This document shows, one piece after another, positions 12,801 through 24,800 of a stretch of DNA of 64,000 nucleotides. This DNA is from Agarilytica rhodophyticola (lineage in GTDB: Bacteria > Pseudomonadota > Gammaproteobacteria > Pseudomonadales > Cellvibrionaceae). Below the pieces are notes generated by a model. That model did not search any database. It was not told the origin of the DNA and was given only the letters and a program-made list of their open reading frames with translations. The translations under genes were made by a program, and so were the position numbers. Where the stretch lies: NCBI RefSeq assembly GCF_002157225.2, contig NZ_CP020038.1, positions 3,130,501 to 3,194,500 of the forward strand. The letters run 5' to 3'. Positions within the stretch are counted from its first letter, which is position 1. Each line of letters starts with the position of its first letter.

Positions 12801-15800
12801 AATACGATATCACTCTCTACGATCTAAACGGACAGCCTTGTGTACAAATGCATGCTTATAGTTGTCGTAATACTCAAAGTCGTAGTACTCAAAGTCGTAA
12901 CATCCAAACCGCGCCGCAAGCGCAGCTAGCTCTGCAAACAACGCAACAAGCAAGACAACAAGCCCAACCAACACATGATATACGTCGGTTAGAAGAGAAG
13001 GTTAAGCAGACCATTATTGATCAGCTGGCGGCGGCGCTCGCGATTGATAGTACCAATATCGAGCCCTTCGAAGCTTTTGCTGATTATGGTGTGGATTCGA
13101 TTATCGGTGCACAGGCAGTGACCCACATCAATCAGGTTTTAGATATTACGTTAGAGGCTACCACTTTATTTGAATTTAATAGTGTTAATCGTCTCTGTGA
13201 TCATATTATCGAGCGCTACCAAACACAGTTGAACCCAAGTGAATCTGCTAAGCCAGAGTCAACTAAGCCCGAATCAACCGAGCCTGACACTGTCCTTGCT
13301 AGCGAAGCAGAGGCTGTATTAGCCAATCAGCACCCGCTGATAGATATGTCTGCTGATGAGCCGATGATGCGCAGCTTTTTGGATAAGGATCTTTGGGCTA
13401 AATCTATTCCTGAACCTATCGCCACTCAAGAATCTAGTACCACTCAAGAATCTAGTACTATCCAAGAACCAATAGCCATCATCGGTATGAGTGGGCGCTT
13501 CGCACAATCGGATAATGTGCAGCAGTTTTGGCAGCATATTGCCGCAGGTGACGATCTTATTGGCGAAGTGGAACGCTGGGATATGGAAGCGGTGTATCAG
13601 CAAAGTTCCAGCCACGACAGCCATTGTTTTCACGGCAGTTTTTTAGAGGATATCGACAGTTTTGATCCGGTGTTCTTCAACATCTCTGGTGTTGAGGCAA
13701 GTTATATGGATCCGCAACAGCGAATTTTTCTTGAGCAGGCCTGGCATGCTCTAGAAGATGCAGGCTATGCCGGTGACGGCATTGAAGGTCAAGCATGTGG
13801 AGTTTTTATCGGCTGTGCTGAAGGGGACTATAAAGCGCTAGTGCCGACCCATCGTCCAGCTCAGGCTTTTTGGGGCAACTCCGCTTCTATTTTACCGGCA
13901 CGTGTTGCCTATTATCTCAACCTTAGCGGGCCTGCTATCAGTATTGATACCGCCTGCTCAAGCTCACTTACAGCCATCCATATGGCCTGTCAGTCACTAT
14001 GGACAGGCGAGACTAAGATGGCACTTGCCGGTGGTGTACTGGTGCAGTCGACACCGCACTTTTATACCTCAGCAGATCAGGCGCGCATGTTATCTACCAG
14101 CGGACGCTGCCACACCTTTGATGGCAGTGCTGATGGATTTGTCCCAGGTGAGGGGGTAGGGGTAGTGCTACTTAAGCCTTTGCAGCAAGCCTTGGATGAC
14201 GGCGATAACATTGCCGGTGTTATTCGCGGCACCGGTATCAACCAAGACGGTGCCAGTAATGGTATTACTGCGCCTAATGCCCAGGCTCAGGAAAATCTTG
14301 AGCGGGAAGTGTACCAACGATTCGACATTAACCCGCGCACTATCGGTCTGGTAGAAGCGCATGGCACAGGTACGGTACTGGGCGACCCCATCGAATTTAA
14401 CGCCATCACTAAGGCGTTTAAACACTACAGTGATGACGCTGGCTTTTGTGCCATCGGGTCGGTCAAAACTAATATTGGCCACACGGGCACCGCTGCAGGT
14501 GTGGCGGGCTTGTTAAAGGCAGTATTGGCGACTCAGCACGGCGTTTTGCCTCCCTCGTTAAACTTTCATAAAGGCAATCCAGCGATTAGCTTTAAAGACA
14601 GTCCATTTTATGTGAATACGGAAGCGCGGCCCTGGCAGAGTCAGGCGACACCTCGTCGGGCTGCGGTAAGCTCCTTTGGTTTTAGTGGCACCAATGCCCA
14701 TATTGTTGTGGAGCAGGCGCCAGTGCGTACCATTAGCCACAGTGATAAACCCGCTTATGTCATAGTGTTATCGGCGCAAAGAGCCTCGCAGTTGAAGCAA
14801 CAGGTACAACAGTTATTAGCATATTGTGATGCGCAGAAGGATCATGATAAGGAGATCGATCTTGGCAATATCAGTTACACCCTCATGTGCGGTCGCAAAC
14901 ACTTAGAACATCGGTTGGCATGTATCGCCAGCACTGTGGAGGAGCTGACAACGCTGCTGCAATCTTGGCTTGAGAAAGGCAAGCATCTGGGTATTAACGT
15001 GGCGCAATTAGACTTGGGCGATGTGCGTGAGCAGCCGGCGTTAAAGCGTTTTGGTCAGCAGTCTATTGAACAATGCCAACATTGTGATGAAGCGACTTAT
15101 CTTGAAAATCTCGCCACCATTATGGATCTCTATCTGCAGGGTTATCGCTTGGACTACCGTGCTCTTTACCTTGCTGGTTATCGACGTATTTCTCTGCCTG
15201 GCTATCCTTTTGCACGCCAGTCCTACTGGTTTGATGATAAGCCCCTTGAAGGAAGCGGCAGAACCGTGGGTGTGGCACCTTTAGTAGATGTGGCACCTTT
15301 ATCTGATTTATCTGAGCCCTTATTTGCTCATCCCTTATTAGGCGAGAATGTTTCGAATTTTTCGGCCATCCGCTTTTTGTCACGCTTCACCGGCGAAGAG
15401 TTTTTCCTTAAAGACCACCGTATTCACGATATTGCCACCTTACCTGCTGTGGTCTATCTCGAAATGGCGCGCGGCGCGATAGCAGCGGCTGTTAGAGATG
15501 GCAATAGCTCGCGGTCAGAACCTACGCTGTCAGAACCCACGATGGTGCTAAAAAATATTCAGTGGGCTCAGGCCTTCCAGGTCAAGCAGCAGACAGCCCC
15601 ATTGATCACCCAAGTGATACCAGATGAGCATGAAGATATTGCGTTTGTGATCAACAGCGAAACACTCCCTCAAACACCTCAAGGACAGACCACATTGCAC
15701 TGTCGAGGCGTGGCAGAACTGATCGAAGTCCCTGATCTGGATACACAGGATCTAACGGCTTTGCAGGCTTCTCATCAGCGGCCTGTAGCACTGGATGAGC

Positions 15801-18800
15801 TGCGAGCACGTCTCGCTCAGTTAGGTATTGCTCATGGCGCTAGTTTTCAGGCCCTTGATTCTCTGCATCTAGCCGAGCGCAGTGGTTTGGCCAAGCTTTC
15901 CCTCGATAACTGTGTATTTGCACAACAGTCATCACTAACAGGCTATGTATTACACCCCAGTTTTATGGATGCGCTGTTACAGGCATCTGCTGCCCTCTGG
16001 CCACTCTACGGTGTGCCTATGTTGCCATTTGCCATCGATGCACTAGAGCTTTTAGCGCCTGCTGCCCTGGCACAAATTACTACGGGTTGGGCGTATTTGC
16101 AGCGCCAACCCAAGGCCAATGAAGACGATGCCGTCGAGAAGGTCGACATAACGCTGTGCGACATACATGGGCAAGAGTTACTGCGCATTCACGGATTTTC
16201 TGCTCGCGCCCTGGCGCCGGTGGATACAGAACAGAAATCTAGCACAGCACCGGCCGTCGCCTCTTTTAATACGGCTTTTAACGATACAAAAAATATCAAA
16301 GAGGATCACGCTCTGATGTCCAAAGATACTCCCACAGCGGATACTCCATCTGCCTCTGGGCGAGACAGAAAAACACCTTTATTGAGCCTTGGCGCTTATT
16401 GGCAGGCGATGCCATCGATAGTAGAAAAGATCACAAATGCTGAAGCCAAGAGAGTGCTTGTAGTCGGTGGTAGCAGTGATTATCAAGCCGCACTGGCGCA
16501 ATCGTTACCCACTGGCTCAGAAGTTCTTTGCTTGGATGAAGCTGATGCTAGGGCACTAAGCAGCGATGCGCTGGCGGATAAATTTGAGAGTTTTGGCTCC
16601 ATTGAGCATTTTGTTTGGGTGGGGCCCAATGATGCCAACAACCTGGCGCTAGAAAGTGAATTATTGATTGATGCGCAAGCGGTTGGGGTGATGAGCTGTT
16701 TGCGCTTTTTTAAAGCGCTCCTGAAATCTTATGCTTATGCGGCGACAACCATTAGTCTACTCACCTACGATACCCAATCTGTTATGGGGAATGACGGCCA
16801 GCAGGTAGCTCATGCCAGTATTCACGGTCTGGTGGGTACTATTGCCAAAGAATACCCTCAGTGGTCTATCCGCTTGCTTGATCTCGACAGTGACCGCTCC
16901 GATTTTTTAAGTCAGGGGCTGTCGCTGCCCACTCATGCTAATGGTGATGCTTATGCTTTGCGCCGTGGCCAATGGTTTGAACAAAAGCTAAAAGCGCTGC
17001 CCAACCTGCATTCCCATGCTAATGCTATGCGAGCTGATCGTCAGTGCCAGTACCGCAAGGGTGGAGTGTATTTAGTCATCGGTGGTGCCAGTGGTATAGG
17101 TAAGGCTTGGAGTGCCTGGATGATAGAACATTATCAGGCGCAGATTATCTGGGTGGGCCGACGCCCTTGTGATGACACTATTAGTGCCAGTATTGATGAA
17201 TTATCAGACGCAGGTCTTACCCCTGTCTACTTCCAGGCGGACGCCACACAACTCGAGGCGATGCAGCGTGTTAGGGACAATATCGATCAGCGCTTCGGCC
17301 GCCTAGATGGACTCATTCACTCAGCCATTGTCTTGCAGGATAAAAGCTTGGCGCGTATGGATGAGCAAAGCTTTGCCATGAGCCTATCTGCTAAGGTGGA
17401 TGTGTGCGTGCGCATGGCACAGGTCTTTGCCAGCGATGGTTTGGATTTTATGATGTTCTTTTCATCTTTGCAGACCTTTACCAAGTCACCGGGGCAAAGT
17501 AATTACGCCGCCGGATGTGTGTTTAAAGATGCTTTCGCCCGAGCTTTGGATAAACGTGTTGATAGTCATATCAAGGTTGTCAATTGGGGGTATTGGGGCA
17601 GTGTTGGTGTGGTGGCGGATGATTTTTATCGCCAGCGAATCAAGCAAATGGGTATTGATTCTATTGAGCCTGTGGAGGCCATGGAATCGCTAGAAGATCT
17701 GTTGCTAAGCCCTCTCAAACAGGCGGTGTTGATGAAAACCATAGGCGAGGTCAACATACAAGGCCTTGACCTATCCGATGCCATGGCAAATGCAGATACC
17801 TCTGTTAGCCCTGTGATTGATCCGTTGCAGCCGAACCTTAGGTCTAGTTCAGATAGACCACTGTCTGAGCAAGCTGGCAAAGCATCTGGCAATGATACGT
17901 CTGAGGATACTTCCCACAACCACGGGCTAGAGCATCAAGCCAGTCGCTATTTAGCGCAACGTTTTTCGCCAATATTAAAACTGCCGGCCGAGGCTATTGA
18001 AGCCCATAAATCGCTCCAGACTTATGGTATCGATTCTATATTAGTGGTTCAGCTTACGGACAACTTACGTAAAGTTTTCCCCGATATTACCAGTACATTA
18101 TTTTTTGAAGAGAAAACCCTCTTAGGGCTCGCTAAATACCTGCTAAGTGAACATCGCGCGATAATGATGCAGGCACTGGAGGCGGTAGCAATAGAAGGAG
18201 AGAGTGAGCAGAGAAAAACGCCGCCTTCTCACGGTGTAAAAAAAGAGCGCCAAGTGCCAGTAGTTGCGGCAGGTGTTGCAACAAATGCTGCCGCAAGTCG
18301 CCGTGGTAATTCTTGGCGCATCGGTAAGTGGCCTGCTGCCAAGCAGCCGTTTAATTCAAAAAGCACTGATGTAAGACGCTCGAATTCCACCAGCAACGAC
18401 AAAGCACCTTTTGATATTGCCATTATCGGCTTGGATGGACGTTTTCCCCAAGCAGAAAATATAGATGATTTCTGGGAAAACTTAAAACAAGGGCGCCATT
18501 GTGTCACTGAGGTGCCGATGGAGCGCTGGGACTGGCGGGTGAGTTTTGATAGCGAAAAAGCCAAACCGGGCCATTCCTACAGTCGTTGGGGTGGGTTTAT
18601 TGCTGACGCCGATAAGTTTGATCCTCTGTTTTTCCATATATCGCCTATGGAAGCTGAAAAACTCGACCCACAAGAACGGGTGTTTTTACAATCGGCCCAC
18701 GCCAGTATCGAGGACGCAGGCTACAGTCCGGCAAACCTAAGTAAGAGCCGTAACGTAGGTGTGTTTGTGGGTATTATGAATCACACCTATGCTAATGAAA

Positions 18801-21800
18801 CCAGCTTTTGGTCGGTGGCTAATCGAGTATCCTATGCGCTAGATTTCCAAGGCCCCAGCCTAGCTATCGACAGCGCTTGTTCGTCTTCCTTAAGTGCTAT
18901 TCATACGGCTATTGAAAGCCTAAATAGTGGTAGCTGTGAATGTGCTATTGCCGGTGGCGTCAACCTGATACTCAACCCCAAGCACTATATTGGCCTCAGT
19001 AATTTGGGCATGTTAGCGAGTGACGATCGTTGTAAAGCCTTTGGTGAGGACGCTGATGGCTTTGTGGATGCTGAAGCTGTTTGCGCACTTGTGCTCAAGC
19101 CTCTAGCCGAGGCCGAGGCGGATGGTGATCATATCTACGGTGTCATAAAGGGTAGTGCGCTTAATAGTGGTGGCCAGACTCACGGTTACACCGTACCAAA
19201 CCCCAAAGCCCAGCAGGCGCTAGTGGAACAGGCGCTGGCCCGCGCTAACATTCACCCTGAGACCATCAGCTATCTTGAAGCTCATGGCACCGGTACCGCT
19301 TTGGGAGATCCGCTGGAAGTTTCTGCATTAACTAAAGCTTTTGCTAAGGCGGCTAAATCCCAGGGGGCCGAGCGGGCCACGGAAGTCTTACCTTATCAAT
19401 ACTGCGCTATTGGTTCTGTCAAATCTAATATTGGCCATGCAGAGAGTGCTGCCGGTATTGCTGGACTGGTGAAGGTGCTTTTGCAGTTTAAGCACCGGCA
19501 GCTGGTACCTTCCTTGCACTCACAAAATCTTAATCCTGAGATTAACTTTGCCCAGAGCCCCTTTGTGGTTCAGCAGTCCTTTAGTCCTTGGCATCGACCT
19601 CGCTTATCAGTGAATGGAAAGACTCAGGAATATCCACGTCGGGCAGGTATTTCTTCCTTCGGTGCTGGGGGAGCGAATGCACATCTTATTCTTGAAGAAT
19701 ATGTGAGCGAAAATAGGGACGAGGATCAGCACGAGATTGCATTGTCTACGCCCATGCTTGTTCCCCTGTCTGCTATGACAATGGAGAGGCTTAAGGCTTA
19801 TGCCGAAAAGCTGGTGCGCTATATTCGTGTCCAGGGTTCTCAACTGAGGCTGGCTGACCTTGCCTATACCTTACAAACAGGGCGGGCTGATATGGCGAGC
19901 CGCCTGATTGTTGAGGCCACAAACTGCAATGAGCTGTTGCAAAAGCTTGAGAGCTTTGTTGCTGGTAGCTTGGTTATTGACGGTTTGGCCGTGTCTGAAA
20001 TAGCCCCCACCGACATGATAAAGCTAGATGATGAAAGCTTTCATAATTTATTAAAAAACAAAGATTTAGGAGTTATTTCTAAAGTATGGCTTAAAGGAAA
20101 AATATTTGCTTGGCAGGCCTTGTATCCGACACTTTGGCATACACCATATCAGCGTATTAGCGCTCCCAGTTATCCTTTCGCCAAAGATCGTTATTGGCTA
20201 GATGCCATCCCCGAGCTTGTACCTGCTAATACATCTGTTAATGGCTCAGGTGTTAGCGGGACAGGCACTCAAAAGCTTGCGGCAAGTTCACCTTTGCCGT
20301 TGCAATGGACAAGTTTAGGGGATGACAACAGCTTTCAAGATTACATACTTGCCCGTTTATTTGAGTCGCTAGTCCCTTACCTTAACAAACCAGAGCAGAT
20401 CGATCCTCGACACCAACAGTGGGCTAAAACCAGCCTGGACATCTTGTCGCAGCACCAATGGTTGAAGGGCGATGGGCTGAAGGGCGATGGGTCACAACGT
20501 TACAGCGTAACTGAAGATAGGTCTTTGCCATCCGCTGAGAGCCTATGGCAAGCGCACCGCAGTCAATGGTTGGCTCATGAAGACCTCAGCGTATGGGTTA
20601 ATCTATCTAAGGCCTGCCTCGATAGTTTGCCAGAGATATTGGCAGGTACACGAGAAGCAACCGATGTGCTTTTTCCTAACGGCTCTGTTGCTTTAATAAG
20701 TGGGGTTTACCAAGGCTACCCCTTAGCGGATCAATATAACCAGCACCTAATTGAATGCCTTATCCACGAGCTAAAAGCACGTATATCTGAGTCTTCTAAG
20801 CCTCTGCGTTTGTTAGAAATTGGTGCTGGTACAGGAGGTACTTCCGGCCCCTTGCTAAAGGCCTTAGCGCCCTTTAGTGAGGCTATCGCTGAATATTGTT
20901 ATAGCGATGTATCGCTGGCGTTTTTACATCATGCGCAACAACATTTTGCTCCCAATACAAGTTTTTTAACAACGCAGATTCTTGATGCAGAACAATCGCT
21001 GCTAAATCAGGGGGTGCCCAAAGCCCATTATGACTTTGTGATTGCTGCAAATGTCTTACATGCCACCAGCGATATTCAGCGCACTCTTACCCACGTACAG
21101 CAGGTACTGGCACCGGGTGGTGTTTTGTTGCTCAATGAACTCAGTGGCCAATCAATCATTGCCCATATCAGCTTTGGCTTGTTGGAAGGCTGGTGGCGCT
21201 ATAGCGACGGCGACCTGCGCATTCCTGGCACGCCTGGTTTATCCAGCGAGTCCTGGTCAGATGCACTCAGCCGCGCGGGGTTTGGTGAGGCGCAGTTTCC
21301 GGCCGAGGAGCTACATCATAAAGGGCAGCAGATTATTGCCAGCCATAAATTATCATCAGTATCGAAGGTTATCCCATCACTTGGACGTGTTACCAATCAA
21401 ACATTGCCAAGCAAACAAGCACAGCTTCAACCGCCGTCTCACACGACGGTGCAGGCCAACGCAGTAAAGCCAGATCTAGCGCTGCGTCAGTTACTAGTGG
21501 ATATGTTAAAGCAGACCATAGGCACGGTCATTAAGCTTGAACCAAAGCAGCTGGATGCTCAGCTTAGCTTTGACCACTACGGCATTGATTCCATTGTTTC
21601 GAACCAAATCTTTGCGCAGTTGAAACAGCATATTGATGACTTGCCGAACACAGTTTTGTTCGAGTACCAAACCCTTAATGATTTGGCCGACTATTTGTTG
21701 GATACACACCGCAGTCAGGTATTAGCCTGGTGTCAGCCTTTTGCAAGCGGTAGCAACGATTTTAATGACAATGATTTGAATGGCAATGGTAACGGAGCGT

Positions 21801-24800
21801 CCCACCCTGCACAGGTATTAACCAGTGGCAGCGATGTCACTAAAGCGATGTCCGCAGCTGCGAAAGCCTCAGCTACAGCGGCCTCAGCTACAACGGCCCC
21901 TCTAGCGGCAGGGGCTTCGACTTCGATTGCTAAACCGGATACTGTTAAGCCGGACTCGGATCAGGTTGAGCCTATTGCGATTGTAGGTATCAGTGGCAGC
22001 TATCCCAATGCATCATCACTCGAAGACTATTGGAATATGCTCTATCAAGGGCAACACGCTGTGGCGGAGATTCCCCCTGAACGCTGGGATCATCAGCAAT
22101 GGTATGACGATTCTGGGAGAGGTGTTAGCGGTCATAAGAGCCACAGCAAGTGGGGAGCATTTGTCAAAGACTGTTATCAGTTTGACGCGAGGTTTTTCAA
22201 AATACCCCCGCGTGAGGCTGCCAATATTGACCCCCAAGAGCGATTGTTTTTGCAACACGCCTGGAAGGCCTTTGAAGATGCTGGTTACAACTGTGAGGAG
22301 TTATCAGATCTGACGCGCAAACATACCGGTGTGTTCGCTGGTATCACCAAGCAGGGCTATCAGCTTTACGGCTTAAATACTGAGCGTGATATGCCCACAA
22401 CCTCTTTTGCTTCCGTAGCCAATCGCGTGTCTTATTACCTGAACTTGCAGGGCCCGAGTCAGACCATCGATACCATGTGTTCTTCGTCGCTGGTGGCCAT
22501 CCATGAAGCCTGTAATTACCTGCGCCGTGGTGGTCGGATGGCGGTGGTAGGTGGGGTTAATCTGTATTTGCACCCTATGAATTATGTCGCGCTATCACGA
22601 CGGCAGTTTTCATCAGCCAAACCCTTTAGCTTGTTCAGTGACAATGGCGACGGCTTTGTTCCAGGGGAAGGCTGTGGTGTGGCCATTTTAAAGCCCTACA
22701 GCCAGGCACTGGAAGACAAAGATGCCATCTATGGCCTCATTCGTGGCAGTGCCGTTAATCACAGCGGCAAAACCTCAGCGTACATGGTATCTAACCCCAA
22801 CCGTCAAGCTGAACTTATTGAGGATGCCCTGGCTCAGGCCAAGCTATCACCGAGTGATATTAACTATGTCGAAGCTGCTGCCAGTGGTTCAGAGTTGGGT
22901 GACTCCATCGAACTTAGAGCCTTACAAAAAGTGTTTTCCGGTCTCGAACAGGGGGAAGGCTACCACAAAGAGCATTACCGCCTTGGCTCTGTTAAAGCCA
23001 ATATTGGCCACGGCGAAGCGGCCTCAGGTATGTCTCAGCTCACTAAGGTGCTCCTTAGCCTTAAACATCAAACCCTGGTACCCACTTTAGTAAAAGGGGA
23101 GATCAGTCAGGCATTACCTTTAGCCCAATTGCCTTTTCAATTACAAACAGAAGCCGGCCCATGGCCTGCAGTTACGGTAAATGGACTCGCTCAACCCCGG
23201 CGGGCAGGTATTACCAGTATTGGCGGGGGTGGAGTAAATGCGCATATCATCGTTGAGGAATATCGACGCCCTGAAGTTGTGGGTAAGCCAGATAACAGCC
23301 AAGCCTTATTTGTTTTATCTGCTAAAACACCTGAGCGTTTGACCGCTTATGCAAAGCTTTGGCGGTCTTATATTAAACAACATCCCCATATTGATCTCGG
23401 TTCTATTGCCTATAGCCTGCAGGTTAGCCGTGTGGCGATGCCTCATCGGCTTGCCATCATCAGTCAGAATTTGGATGATCTTTACCAGCAACTAGGTGAT
23501 TGGCTAGAACAGGCGCAACTGCCCCAAGGCTTTGCCAACACAGACAGTTGTTTTAGTGGACATGCACAGCAGCCTTTAAACTCCAAACGCTCGTTAACTT
23601 CAATCGACGAGCTGGCAAAAGCGTGGGTGTCCGGTTACCGTATGGATTGGTCACCGCTTTATGGCTCGCCTAGTTCTGGGGCCGACTCTGCGTCCGATCT
23701 TGCGTCCGATCTTGCTTCTACGCCCATGCGGTTATCGGGCTTACCGACCTATCCCTTTGATCCTCAAGAATGCCGCTTGGACAACGCATTCGTTGCGGCC
23801 TTCGTTGCGACAAAGAAGCCGGCAAGTGATGAAAATAAGGCGGTGGAACTCTATACAGGTATCGTGAGGGACTTTCACAATGATGATCAGGAAGACTATC
23901 TCACCCTATGTCCATTTCCTGAACCTGTTAAGGGTTTCTCCTTAACCAGCTACTACAGCCAAAAGGACTATAGGGAAAAATGGAAACCCTATGTTTTGCA
24001 ACAGCAGGTAGAGTCTCGCCAGGTGCTGTTTTACCAAGAAGATTTCTCCCGCATTCATAAAGTTTTGGATTTTGGCTGCGGCCATGGCACCGATGTGCGC
24101 CAGATTGCTTACCACTATCCCCATATCCAAGCCCACGGTTTTACCATTACTGCTGACCAAGCCCGCTTGGGTAATCAGCGTATTGCCGAGCTGGGGCTGC
24201 AAGAACATGCGCATATTTATCATAAAGACAGTGCTAAAGATGCTTTTGTCGACCAATACGACTTAATTTTTGGCATTGAAGTAAGCTTTCATATTCGCAA
24301 CAAAACTGGATTGTTTGGCAATATTGCCAATAGCCTGAGGGAAGGTGGGCGCGTGTTGTTAATGGATTACGTCACTAATCTTTCAGGCGCGATTGTGGAC
24401 AAGGCGGTAGAAATTAGCGTACCTACCGCACCCGAGTGGGCGCAGTTGCTAGCGGATCATGATCTAGTCTTCGATGAGGTTATTGATCTATCCAAAGAGA
24501 TTGCTAATTTTGTTATCGATCCTGAGTTTGATAATAACGCTCGTCACTTTGATCAGGTTACTAAAGATAGCTTTGCCAACTTTACCAACCAGGCGGTGTC
24601 TTTATCTCGTGGCTGGATTAGCTATTACTTATTAAAAATACGTAAACAAAGCCAATGGAGCGGTGAACAACGATACGAGCATAATCGACAAGCTCTGAGC
24701 CAATCTCGTGCTTATAAAGATGCCCTGGAAGAAATGCGGGCATTGGGTAATATTCCATATCCTCCCGTTGCGCAAAAAGCACCGACAGTGGCGCCACCTG

